DNA from: Candidatus Fraserbacteria bacterium
GTDB taxonomy: Bacteria > Bipolaricaulota > Bipolaricaulia > RBG-16-55-9 > JAJCYT01
Direction of reading: 5' to 3'
NCBI GenBank assembly: GCA_029262795.1
Contig: JAJCYT010000021.1
Location: forward strand, 115,763 to 179,762
DNA: 64,000 bases
Shown in pieces: positions 54,606-63,500 of the stretch. Position numbers and translations under genes: made by a program. The notes beneath the pieces were generated by a model that worked only from the letters and a program-made list of their open reading frames with translations, had not been told where the DNA came from and made no database searches. Every line of letters starts with the position of its first letter. Positions within the stretch are counted from its first letter, which is position 1.

Positions 54606-55316
54606 GGTAGTGTTGCGTTAAGAGGAAAAATGAAGTTGGCACACTAGTTCTTATGAACACGATTTGCTGAAGCAACTGACATTCATTCAACGTAAACGAA
54701 CCTCACCATCCATCATCCTGCTTGGACTCATCCTTTACTTCAAGGGTTTAAGCTCAAGAAGGGTCAAAGAAATTCTAACTTTGTTGGACATTAATCGACA
54801 CAACCCGTCCATCTGGAGATGGATTCGTAAACAAGGCTTCAGCTTAAAGGATGAGTTGTGGCAAGGTGAAATGCCAGCGCGAATTGTGGTTGACGAAACG
54901 GGATTACGAACCAGTTCAGGTTTGGTGTGGGTATATGCTGCCATTGACCCAAAGGACCGTCGGCTGGTTTATCTGGATGTTTACCGCTCCCGAGATGCAT
55001 TGAGAACTTGGGTGTTTTTCCGACAAATGCAGAAGATTTATGGTGCTTTGCCAAGGGTGGCTGTAGTGGATGGAGGACGCTGGTATATTGAGCCTTTAAA
55101 GCAGCTGGGCATCAAGCGAGTCGTCATGAGGTATGGTGTACGCAATTATGTTGAGCGATTCTTCAAGACCTTGAAACGAAGGCTCAATGACTTCGACCGC
55201 TTCTTTTCATACCGAGCAAGCCCAGAATATCCAAGCTATTGGTATTGGTTGCTTACTTTCTCTCGATTCTACAATGCTGAAAGGAACCTCTCATGATCCC
55301 TTAACGCAACACTACC
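54606..55316 (+). mobile_element. IS element copy A (711 bp)
   Basis: Bounded by perfect 17-bp inverted ends: GGTAGTGTTGCGTTAAG (54606-54622) and its reverse complement (55300-55316). It contains one DDE transposase gene. No target-site duplication is visible in the flanks. It abuts, and appears to have truncated, the IS6-family element at 55317. A second, diverged copy in the opposite orientation is at 59840-60563. Confidence 0.88.
54664..55296 (+). CDS. DDE transposase of IS copy A
   Basis: About 210 residues of an IS6-like/DDE-superfamily transposase: N-terminal HTH region (LSSRRVKEILTLLDINRHNP), then catalytic D in RIVVDETGLR, D in VAVVDGGRWY and E in YVERFFKTLKRRL. Copy B begins with an ATG about 10 codons further upstream (NIIALEEHELLKQL). 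In copy A that region is altered and only TTG 54664 remains in frame, so expression is doubtful even though the catalytic residues are intact. Confidence 0.8.
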   Translation: MLKQLTFIQRKRTSPSIILLGLILYFKGLSSRRVKEILTLLDINRHNPSIWRWIRKQGFSLKDELWQGEMPARIVVDETGLRTSSGLVWVYAAIDPKDRRLVYLDVYRSRDALRTWVFFRQMQKIYGALPRVAVVDGGRWYIEPLKQLGIKRVVMRYGVRNYVERFFKTLKRRLNDFDRFFSYRASPEYPSYWYWLLTFSRFYNAERNLS

Positions 55317-55959
55317 AGGGATTGAGCTGACCTTTTCTGAACATGCGCATCACTTCAAAACCTTTGATCGTGGCATACGCCGTCTTCATTGACTTAAAAC
55401 CCAGTGTGGGCTTGATTAACCGTTTTAGCTTGCCATGGTCGGCCTCGACAGTATTGTTCAGATATTTTACTTGCCGATGATGTAGACGTGGACAACATTT
55501 GCCTTGTAACTTCAGGTCCTTGAGTGCGCCTTCGTAGGCGGGTGCTTTGTCTGTGTTGATGGTAGCGGGTCGTTCCCAATCTTTGAAACCATTCAATGCT
55601 TTGGCTAAGAATGTCTTGGCTGCGCGCAGACTTCTTCGATGGGATAAATAGAAATCGATCGTGTGGCCGCGTTTGTCGACAGCGCGATACAGATACTTCC
55701 ATTGACCTTTGACTTTGATGTAGGTTTCATCCGCCCGCCAACTCAGACCTCGGGTGGGTTTCCAGAAATATCGCAAACGTTTTTCCATTTCAGGGGCGTA
55801 GCGTTGAACCCAGCGGTAGATGGTGGTGTGGTCGACCTCAAAACCACGCTCTAGCATCATTTCTTCCAATTCTCGGTAACTGATTCCGTATTTACAATAC
55901 CATCGGACACAGCCAAGGATGATCTCACCGCGAAAATAACGCCATTTGAAGTCGCTCAT
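55312..55959 (-). CDS. IS6-family transposase, C-terminus truncated
   Basis: A 215-residue IS6/IS26-type transposase: FRGEIILGCVRWYCKYGISY, HTH FEVDHTTIYRWVQRYAP, catalytic D in WRADETYIKVKG, D in NTDKAPAYEGAL and E in VEADHGKLKRL. The frame stops at GQLNPW because its TAG comes from the terminal repeat of IS copy A (CTACC). Roughly 15-20 residues normally present after this point are missing. The catalytic core is complete. Confidence 0.85.
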   Translation of the reverse strand: MSDFKWRYFRGEIILGCVRWYCKYGISYRELEEMMLERGFEVDHTTIYRWVQRYAPEMEKRLRYFWKPTRGLSWRADETYIKVKGQWKYLYRAVDKRGHTIDFYLSHRRSLRAAKTFLAKALNGFKDWERPATINTDKAPAYEGALKDLKLQGKCCPRLHHRQVKYLNNTVEADHGKLKRLIKPTLGFKSMKTAYATIKGFEVMRMFRKGQLNPW

Positions 55960-56001
55960 GCATCTAATTTCTCATCTCGCTCGATTTTTTGCAACAGAGC
56001 C
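55317..56001 (-). mobile_element. IS6-family element remnant
   Basis: One end is intact: GGCTCTGTTGCAAA (55988-56001, minus strand) is the classic IS6/IS26-type terminal repeat. The other end is absent, replaced by IS copy A at 55316. The intact end lies 19 nt from the antitoxin stop codon. Confidence 0.8.
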
Positions 56002-56020
56002 CTGCAAGTTATGAGGCCAT

Positions 56021-56344
56021 TCAATGTGCTTTTGCTGGTTCGATCTTTTCAGCCTTTAAACGATAACCCAAGCTATGCATGATGGCACTGATGTTTTCCA
56101 GCCGAGGGTTACCTTTCTCAGATAGCGCCAACTGAATGCCCTGACGGCTTAAGCCGGTTTCACTGGCCAGATTTCTGATGCCCTTTACCTGCGCGATAAT
56201 CCGCAATGCAGAAAGTAAGGCGGCCGTATCGCCATCTTTGCCGTATTCATCGAAAATCATCTCAATATAGGATTCGATTTCTTCAGGCCGTTCTTGAAAA
56301 TATTCAACCTGAAAATCATCAAAAGTTTGTAATTCTCTAGCCAT
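56021..56344 (-). CDS. Antitoxin, HigA-like helix-turn-helix protein
   Basis: A 107-residue antidote protein (COG3636 type). N-terminal toxin-binding part (FQVEYFQERPEEIESYIEMI), then an XRE-like HTH (IRNLASETGLSRQGIQLALS, NPRLENISAIMHSLGYRL). It overlaps the toxin gene by 8 nt in toxin-first order. It would neutralise the toxin and probably repress the operator at 56701-56718. Confidence 0.88.
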   Translation of the reverse strand: MARELQTFDDFQVEYFQERPEEIESYIEMIFDEYGKDGDTAALLSALRIIAQVKGIRNLASETGLSRQGIQLALSEKGNPRLENISAIMHSLGYRLKAEKIEPAKAH

Positions 56345-56672
56345 TTTCCTTGTACTCCTTCCAGTAAGATTTCGCGGTTTCTATATCCTTCTGACTGCGT
56401 TTATCTCCGCCGCAAAGAAGGATCACTCTCTCATTACCTTCTTCACCAAAATACACTCGATAGCCGGGACCGAAAAACATTCGTAACTCAAATACCCCTT
56501 CGCCAACGGGTTCACAGTCGCCGTAGTTTCCTTGTTCAATCCGTTGCACACGGTTGATAATTCGCTGTCGGGCTTGTGCATCACCCAGTTGCTTAAGCCA
56601 ATTGGAGAAAGGTTTATTGCCTTTTTCATCTTCGTAAATAACGATGACTTTGGGTTCTACAGGCTGCGCCAT
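56337..56672 (-). CDS. RelE/HigB-type toxin
   Basis: ATG 56672 has AAGGGA at 7 nt (111 aa). The RelE/ParE-superfamily killer signature is clear: FSNWLKQLGDAQARQRIINR, GVFELRMFFGPGYRVYFGEE and LLCGGDKRSQKDIETAKSYW. Such toxins cleave mRNA on the ribosome. Typical of mobile or accessory DNA; here between an IS6 remnant and the cyclase-TPR gene. Confidence 0.88.
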   Translation of the reverse strand: MAQPVEPKVIVIYEDEKGNKPFSNWLKQLGDAQARQRIINRVQRIEQGNYGDCEPVGEGVFELRMFFGPGYRVYFGEEGNERVILLCGGDKRSQKDIETAKSYWKEYKENG

Positions 56673-56700
56673 GAGCAATCCCTTCTCTCTAGAATATCAC

Positions 56701-56733
56701 GGCCAAGTATAATTGGCCAGTAGAGATTGTCAA
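56701..56733 (-). promoter_or_regulatory. Toxin-antitoxin promoter with overlapping operator
   Basis: On the minus strand TTGACA (56728-56733) and TATACT (56706-56711) with a 16-nt spacer. The -10 sits inside a perfect inverted repeat GGCCAA-GTATAA-TTGGCC (56701-56718), well placed for autorepression by the antitoxin or the complex. Confidence 0.75.
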
Positions 56734-56879
56734 TAGCAAAGAGGCAATCGTGAAATGGTCAATCTGATATGCTATTGGCCAGAGTGTTTCACCAAGCAAA
56801 AGTCCCCAGTCTGTTCACGATGTCTAGAGGCTCAAAATCTGCAAATGGCACAATGGAGTTTGGATGTGTCCCAATGTGG

Positions 56880-59651
56880 TTATCCTGGGGAATTGTCTGA
56901 CGCGCCCGGCTCACGCAGGGCCAATGCCACCATCTCTTCAAACGAGAGTTGCTGGCCTGCCTCGAAGGCTGCGGCATAGCCATCCTCGCCCAGTTCGTCT
57001 TTGAGCGCCGCCTGCGTTTCGTCGTACTGCTGTTGCGGCATGGGCTCTAGCGGTGCGCCCAACTCCTCACCCCAGCGGGCTGACGCCCCCTGCAATTTCG
57101 CGGCGATTTCTGCAAACCCTTCTTTGTGGGCCAGGCTTGCCATCTTAGCCGACACATCGTTCACGCCAACTTGGTCGCCAATCTCCTGAGACAACGTGAG
57201 ACTGTCCGTCAACTGCCGACGCGCTTCTTCGAGATCGTCTTCCAGCAAGCCAATGTGCCCCAAGTTGCCAACCACCGTGGCGATGCCTTGCGTGTCGCCC
57301 AGCTCGCGGCACAGGGCCAGGGACTCTTCAAACAACGCCTTCGCACCCTCCATATCCCCCTGATCCAGCGCCACAAGCCCCAGATTGCCCAACGCCGTGG
57401 CAATGCGGTGCGTGTCGCCCAGCTCACGGCACAGGGCCAAGGATTCTTCAAGCAACGCCTTCGCACCATCCAGATCCCCCTGATGCTGTGCCACATTCCC
57501 CAGATTGCCTAACGCGCTGGCAATACCCTGCGTGTCGCCCAGCTCGCGGCACAGGGCCAGAGATTCTTCATACAACGCCTTCGCACCCTCCAGATTCCCC
57601 TGATCCAGCGCCACAATCCCCAGATTGCCCAACAGCGTGGCAATACCCTGCGTGTCGCCCAGCTCGCGGTATGCAGCCAAGGATGCTTCCTTCATTCCCT
57701 GCGCCTCGCCCAGATCGCCTTGCCATAAAGCCAAACCACCCGCCCACCGCAACGCTTTGGCTTGGGCAGACAAACCCACACCCTCCTTCACCTGCAACGC
57801 CTGTGCCAGCCAAACACGTCCTTCGCCGAGATGGCAGTGCATCCTCCAAAATCGCCCTAACGAGCCGCCCATCCGTTGCGCCGCCTCCCACTGTTGTGCT
57901 TGTATCGCCCAGTGCAACGCCCCACGGAAGTTGTCGTGCTCCTGGTGCAACCGGTTGAGCCAACTGGCCTGCTCTGCCCCTTCCAGTTCCGGCTCGGCGG
58001 TCTCGGCCAGTTCGAGGTAATGGTCCAGATGCGCTTGGTGGTACGTCTCCGTCTCGCCCGCGTCCTCCAGCTTCTCCTGCGCGTACTGGCGCACGGTTTC
58101 CAGCAAGCGGTAACGGGCTTCATCATCCTGCTCATCCACCTCCACCAACGACTTCTGCACCAGTTGGCTCAGGTAGTCCAACACCTCCAACTCATCCAAT
58201 CCTTCTCCCGCACACACACCTTCGGCTGCCTCCATCACAAAGCCGCCCTGGAACACACTCACTCGGTTGAGCAATAATTTCTCTGCCTCATCCAGCAGGT
58301 CGTAGCTCCAGTCTATGGTGGCCCGCAGCGTCTGGTGATGGGCCAACGCCTCACGCTTGCCACCGGTGAGATAACGGAAACGGTCTTCCAGGCGTTCTAC
58401 CAACTTCTGTGGCGGCATGATCTTCACCCGCGCCGCCGCCAACTCCAACGCCAACGGTATCCCATCCAAACGACGGCAGATGTAGCCCACCGCTTCAGCG
58501 TTCTCCTCTGTGAGTTGGAAGTTCGGCTTCGCTTGTTGAGCGCGTTCTACAAACAGTTGAACAGACGGAGCAGCCAACAATGCCCCCACATCCTCTTGAC
58601 TTTCAGGCAAGGGCAATGGCGCGACGGCATAAGTGGTTTCTGCCGCAATGCCCAGTCCCTCACGGCTGCTGGCTAGGATGCGTAACTCCGGACACGCCTT
58701 GAGCAAAGCGGCGGCCACTTCCGCACTGGTGTCCAGCAAATGCTCGCAGTTGTCCAACACCAGCAGAAGTTGCTTTTGCGCCAATGCATCACTGAGCGTG
58801 TCCAGCATCGCTTGGCCAGGGACTTCGGATATTTCCAATACCTCGCCGATGGTGCTTGCCACCAGAGATGGTTCTGTCAACGGAGCCAGTTCCACGAACC
58901 AGACGCCGTCCGCGTACTGCTCAATGAGGTCTGCGGCCACTTGCAACGACAGACGCGTTTTGCCTGTTCCCCCAATGCCGGTGAGCGTGATTGCGTGAGC
59001 GGTGCTCAACAATGATTTGATTTGCTCTACATCTTGTTCACGCCCAACAAAGCTTGTGGTCTGGACTGGCAAATTATTGGCCAAATGCGAAAGCGACTTG
59101 AGCGCGGGGAATTCTGCATCCAAGTCTGGATGATCCAACTGAAAGATATTCTCTGAGCGCGCAAGGTCTTTCAACCTGTGATGGCCCAGGTCTTGCAAAC
59201 TTAAGTCTGTGGGCAGAGTGTCGGTCAACAACTCTTGCGTGGCTTCTGAAACCAACGTCTGACCACCATAGCCAATGCCCATAATTCTGGCCGCACGACT
59301 GATGACGCCGCCAAAATAATCACCCTCGCGCAGTTGTGCCTCGCCCGTGTGCATCCCAATGCGGACCAACAAACTGCCCACACCGTCCCAATTTTTCTCA
59401 GCCAAACCACGATGAATCGCCACTGCCGCCGCCGCACAGTCCGATGCCGATGCAAACGCCGCAAAAATGCCATCGCCCATCGACTTGACCAAATAGCCGT
59501 TGTGGGCCTCCATGATCTGATTCATCAACGCATCGTGATGATCCAGAGCCAACTTCATCGTATCGGGATAGGCTTCCCAAAGTTTGGTACTGCCTTGAAT
59601 GTCAGTGAATAAAAACGTCACCGTGCCTTGTGGCGGTTGGGTCATCGTCAC
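56880..59651 (-). CDS. Class III nucleotidyl cyclase - NTPase - TPR signalling protein
   Basis: A 923-residue protein in three parts. Residues 5-165 are a class III adenylate/guanylate cyclase domain (TVTFLFTDIQGSTKLWEAYP; SMGDGIFAAF; RIGMHTGEA). Residues 190-480 are an AfsR/NB-ARC-type ATPase (Walker A LTGIGGTGKTRLS; LLLVLDNCEHLL; RILASSREGL; GIPLALELAAARV). Residues 600-830 are TPR-like repeats including three nearly identical 40-residue units. This is the architecture of STAND-class signalling ATPases. It looks more GC-rich than its neighbours and sits in an IS-rich region, suggesting acquisition. Confidence 0.88.
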   Translation of the reverse strand: MTMTQPPQGTVTFLFTDIQGSTKLWEAYPDTMKLALDHHDALMNQIMEAHNGYLVKSMGDGIFAAFASASDCAAAAVAIHRGLAEKNWDGVGSLLVRIGMHTGEAQLREGDYFGGVISRAARIMGIGYGGQTLVSEATQELLTDTLPTDLSLQDLGHHRLKDLARSENIFQLDHPDLDAEFPALKSLSHLANNLPVQTTSFVGREQDVEQIKSLLSTAHAITLTGIGGTGKTRLSLQVAADLIEQYADGVWFVELAPLTEPSLVASTIGEVLEISEVPGQAMLDTLSDALAQKQLLLVLDNCEHLLDTSAEVAAALLKACPELRILASSREGLGIAAETTYAVAPLPLPESQEDVGALLAAPSVQLFVERAQQAKPNFQLTEENAEAVGYICRRLDGIPLALELAAARVKIMPPQKLVERLEDRFRYLTGGKREALAHHQTLRATIDWSYDLLDEAEKLLLNRVSVFQGGFVMEAAEGVCAGEGLDELEVLDYLSQLVQKSLVEVDEQDDEARYRLLETVRQYAQEKLEDAGETETYHQAHLDHYLELAETAEPELEGAEQASWLNRLHQEHDNFRGALHWAIQAQQWEAAQRMGGSLGRFWRMHCHLGEGRVWLAQALQVKEGVGLSAQAKALRWAGGLALWQGDLGEAQGMKEASLAAYRELGDTQGIATLLGNLGIVALDQGNLEGAKALYEESLALCRELGDTQGIASALGNLGNVAQHQGDLDGAKALLEESLALCRELGDTHRIATALGNLGLVALDQGDMEGAKALFEESLALCRELGDTQGIATVVGNLGHIGLLEDDLEEARRQLTDSLTLSQEIGDQVGVNDVSAKMASLAHKEGFAEIAAKLQGASARWGEELGAPLEPMPQQQYDETQAALKDELGEDGYAAAFEAGQQLSFEEMVALALREPGASDNSPG
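57241..57720 (-). repeat. 120-bp tandem repeats encoding TPR units
   Basis: Blocks starting near 57301, 57421, 57541 and 57661 repeat with an exact 120-bp period (each with AGCTCGCGGCACAGGGCCA or a close variant and AACGCCTTCGCACC). The period equals one 40-residue TPR. Near-identity at DNA level points to recent duplication or gene conversion within the cyclase-TPR gene. Confidence 0.85.
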
Positions 59652-59734
59652 GCTCCGAGATTGGGGATGGGGTTAATTTAACGAATGATGGTGGCTGTGG
59701 GCAACTGAGACAAGTTCTTAAACATCGGCATCAG

Positions 59735-59839
59735 GAAATTCCATGTTCTCAAAGACTCTATTGCAACGCATTTGTTGGAAGAGACCGGCGATATCATGTT
59801 GTGAAAGAGTGGTTGGGTCATTCTTCCATCCAAAGCACG
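59735..59839 (+). pseudogene. Decayed tyrosine-recombinase fragment (copy 2)
   Basis: About 105 bp, roughly 90% identical by eye to 54278-54383 (ATTCCATGTTCTCAAA ... CATCCAAAGCACG). It has a 1-nt deletion (GATATCATGTTGTG versus GATATCGTGTTTGTG) and ends exactly where IS copy B begins. It is non-coding now and marks the other side of the accessory island. Confidence 0.8.
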
Positions 59840-60563
59840 GGGAGTGTTGCGTTAAGGAATCATGTGGTGTTCCTTTGGCATTGTAGAACCAAGAGAAAGC
59901 TAAGAGCCAATACCAATAACTAGGGCAATCAAGCCCACGCCTGTACGGGAAGAACCTGTCAAAGTCACTGAGTCTTCGTTTGAGAGTTTTGAAGAATCGT
60001 TCGACACAATTACGCACACCATAGCGCATGACCACACGTTTTCCAATTGCTTCAATGGCTCTATATACCATCGCCCACCATCAACCACAGCTACCCGAGG
60101 CAACGTGCCATAAATCTCTTGCATCCGACGAAAGAACACCCACTTTTTCAGAGCATCACGGCTGGAATAGACATCCAAATACAGCAAGCGTCTGTCTCTT
60201 GGGTCAATGGCTGCATACACCCACACCAAACCTGAACTTGTTCTCAAGCCCGTTTCATCAACGACGATGCGTGGTGGCATCTCGCCCTGCCACATATCGT
60301 CTTTAAAGCTTTCACCTTGTTTGCGGATCCAGCGCCAGATTGAGGTGTGATGACGGTTCGTATCTAGCAGAGCCAGAATCTCTTTGACTCGCCTAGTGCT
60401 CAAGCCTTTGAAGTGCAAGATAATGCCCAACAGGATCATTGATGGCGGTGTGCGTTTTCGTTTGATAAATGTTAATTGCTTCAGTAGTTCGTGCTCTTCA
60501 AGTGCAATTATGTTCATCTACTCAGTGTATCAACCTGTCTTATACCCTTAACGCAACACTACC
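59840..60563 (-). mobile_element. IS element copy B (724 bp), inverted relative to copy A
   Basis: Ends are 59840-59856 (GGGAGTGTTGCGTTAAG, one mismatch to copy A) and 60547-60563 (perfect). The transposase is on the minus strand and frameshifted. The right end overlaps the 3' end of the surface-protein gene at 60548. No target-site duplication is seen. Confidence 0.88.
59860..60517 (-). pseudogene. Frameshifted DDE transposase of IS copy B
   Basis: It begins with an intact N-terminus (ATG 60517, NIIALEEHELLKQLTFIKRK) and shares motifs with copy A (VVDETGLRTSSG; VAVVDGGRWYIEPLKQL). After EPLKQL near 60060 a 4-nt deletion relative to copy A shifts the frame; the remainder (VVMRYGVRNCVERFFKTLKR) continues in another frame. 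A further 1-nt deletion near the 3' end removes the normal stop. The enzyme cannot be made in one piece without frameshifting. Confidence 0.82.
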
Positions 60564-63500
60564 AATTTTTTGACTTCGCTTCTCCAAGTTTGACCATCAA
60601 AGCCTCTGGCTGTCACAATGTAAAGATAGATACCGTTGGGCAAGGCGCGGGCTTGAGAATCAAGTAGATCAAAGCGAACCTCCCGACCTCCATTATGTTC
60701 CTGAATGAGTAAGCGTCCCTGTAAGTTAAACACCTGGATCTGAACGGAAGAAATATTATAAGCGTTTAGTTGAATTTGACGTTGCAAAGGTCGAGGAGAA
60801 CTCATTCTAAGTCCGCTCACAGAAAGTTGCGTGGAAGACATCAAGGCCTGCGCCTTTCCATTTTGCCCCACAGGCGTCCCCAGAATCCACATCTGGATGA
60901 TTTGGCGCATTTTTGCATCGGAAATGGTTTCCCCGGAACCAGGAACAATTTCGCTCAAAATCCAATATTGGATAGCTTTTTGAACTTCTGATTGTTCTAA
61001 GATGCCGCTGCTGTTGGTATCTAAAGCTTCTTCGAGTGATCCAGAGCTTGACATTTCTGAATCATCAGGGACAAGAGGAGGCAGGGAGCCTTGCAATTCC
61101 TCACCCTCCATATCAATCTGATTTGGATCAAAGGGTGATGAAGGAGATACTTTGCCGCCTTGAATGGTCGTCTGCTCGCCAGCAAACAAGGTCATTTCAG
61201 ACTTACCCTCATCATAGTATAGTGTAGGATTGCCATCTAAAGTATAGAAGTTTAGACCTCCTCCTGGAATTGGTTTAATGAAGATTTCTGATTGAAGGTT
61301 CACCATAACAAAATCAGGTGTTCCAGCTTTTGAAGGGCCAGCTATTCCCTCTAATGTAAAAAGAATTGCGTCAAACCCTTTTTTCAGAATTGTTACCCCA
61401 ACTTTTTTAATGATCCATGCAACAGGTTTATCTTTTGCCATATCAAAAAGTTGTTTCTCGATGTGCTTTACTCCTTCATCAATCGTATCGAGCGGCCAAC
61501 CAGATGATAAGCGATCACTACCAATGGTAAATTCCCCTTCTCCTGTGTCGGAGTTTTTAGGAACATAAGCACGACCTTTTACTTGACCATCAAACCATTC
61601 GATATCAATAAAAGCTCCACGGTTTTTTAATATAATTCGATCCCCATCGTATAGAACATATCGAGAAGGTTGGCCAGGATTTACTTTTCTAACAATCTGT
61701 ACTAAGGCTCCCAATTCAAGAACCCGCGCTACTGGCCCCTCAATCATCAAAGTTTTTTTGTGAAGACTCTGCCCACCTTGCCCATCTGTAACGGTGACCT
61801 CAACTACAACTTCACCATCTATATGATTTGGATTTTTCCAATCATAATACCATTCGGAGTTGTTTTGTTTCTCCCCGTTGATAAACCACTCATAAGATAA
61901 ATCATCGCCATCAGAATCTTCTGCAAAAACCTCCAAGGTGACTAAGGTATCGGCAGTAGGCTCTTTTGGGCGGTGGTTGAACGCACTGACACTAGGGTCA
62001 GAATTGCCCCTCACTTTAAAACTGACACTTTTACTGATACTTTCAAGGCCTAAAAATGCTGTGACTGAAAACGTATGGTCTGAGTTAGCACTGAAATATC
62101 CACTGCTCATGGTGCAGATATCTCGAGTTTCAGATGTGCCTTCGCGGCGATTACAGAAAAACCCTTGCAGCGTACTTCCATCAAGGTTATTTATGGTCCA
62201 GACAAATTCCACATTTGCAGCTTTGCCATCTTTTCTAGTGGCAATGGCTGTAAAAGCCACTGTTGTGTCTTGTGTCGGTTGGGTGGGCTCCATAATCAAT
62301 TCAAGCTCAAAATTCGATTCTGCAGTAGAACATAAATCAAATTGTTGGGGCCGCGAATTGGCGCTTCCGATGGTTATTGGACAAGCAACAAAAAAGCTCA
62401 AACTGGCGTTGGCAGAACCTCCTTTGCCATCGGATACTTCCACCCGCACTTCATGGTCGTTGCCCTCAATGGCTGTCCAAGAGAAACTTGATCCAGTTGC
62501 GCTTTGGCGTTCATCATCTAGGTACCATGAATAAGTCAGAGAATCTTGGTCAGGGTCTGTGGCTTTTATGCTGAAGGTAATTCTCTCATCCAAAACAGGA
62601 GAATCTGATGACATCTCTATTTCTCCTATTATTTCAGGATCACGATTCCCTACAGGTGGTTCTGGTGAACTTTGTCGACCATCAGTGACTGTAAAAGAGC
62701 GTGTACGTTCAGCTGTCCCACCTCGACCATCAGATACCAGTACACGGATGGTATGATTTCCTGCTCGAGGTTGTTCCCATACCACAGAACGGTCATTCAC
62801 CGTTGATTCATCGCCATTTAAGAACCAACGGTACGTTAATGGATCGCCATCGGGGTCGGAAGCATTCGCCTTGAATTCAATTCGTTCACCTTCCACAGGA
62901 TTATCAGGTGAAATACTTAACGATACCGTAGGATCTCGATTTTTCCCTCCGCTGCTTCCTATGGTAAAGCGAATGGTGTCTGAATCATCTCCTCCTCGAC
63001 CATCCTCCACTTCAACTCGCACCGTATAGGTGCCAGGGCTGGAAATACTTGCTTCTACCACTGAATTATCTGCTGGCTGACGTTGGCCGTTTAAAAACCA
63101 GTTATATGTCAGACTGTCTCTATCTGGATCTGATGCAGTGGCCGTAAATGTAATAGGTTGTCCGAGTTGAGGGTTTAATGGCGACATGGAAAGATCTACC
63201 GTTGGTTCTCGATTGCCAGGAGGGGAGGGCGGTGGATTACCTGGTGGTGGGGGTGTTGTGGAACCCCCACTCCCTACGATCACCACATAAGGCGCTTTTT
63301 CGACTGTGATGACACAATTCTTATCGCCTGAAGTTGAAAAAACACCAAACACCGTTACAGGTTGCGGAGGATTAATTCCCACCCCTGAGAATCCGGATGT
63401 AAAGGGCAATGTTCCTTGCAAACGAGTGCTGATATTTACAGACGTGTCAGAAATGAGACGAATCAGCACATCTCCAAATTGATTCCGACATACATCATCA

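Noticed and set aside
57241..57720. CRISPR array
   Set aside because: The direct repeats are 120 bp, in frame and encode TPR helices; there are no short repeats with unique spacers anywhere in the window.
57488..57963. Overlapping open frames in several phases across the TPR repeats
   Set aside because: They arise from the GC-rich 120-bp repeats; only the cyclase-TPR frame carries recognisable domains.
59718..60071. Separate 117-codon gene downstream of the IS copy B transposase
   Set aside because: It is the frameshifted second half of the transposase that reads through the IS end into the recombinase fragment.
54606..60563. Functional composite transposon carrying the toxin-antitoxin and cyclase genes
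   Set aside because: The flanking IS copies are diverged and appear damaged, and no target-site duplication is visible, so active joint transposition is not supported.
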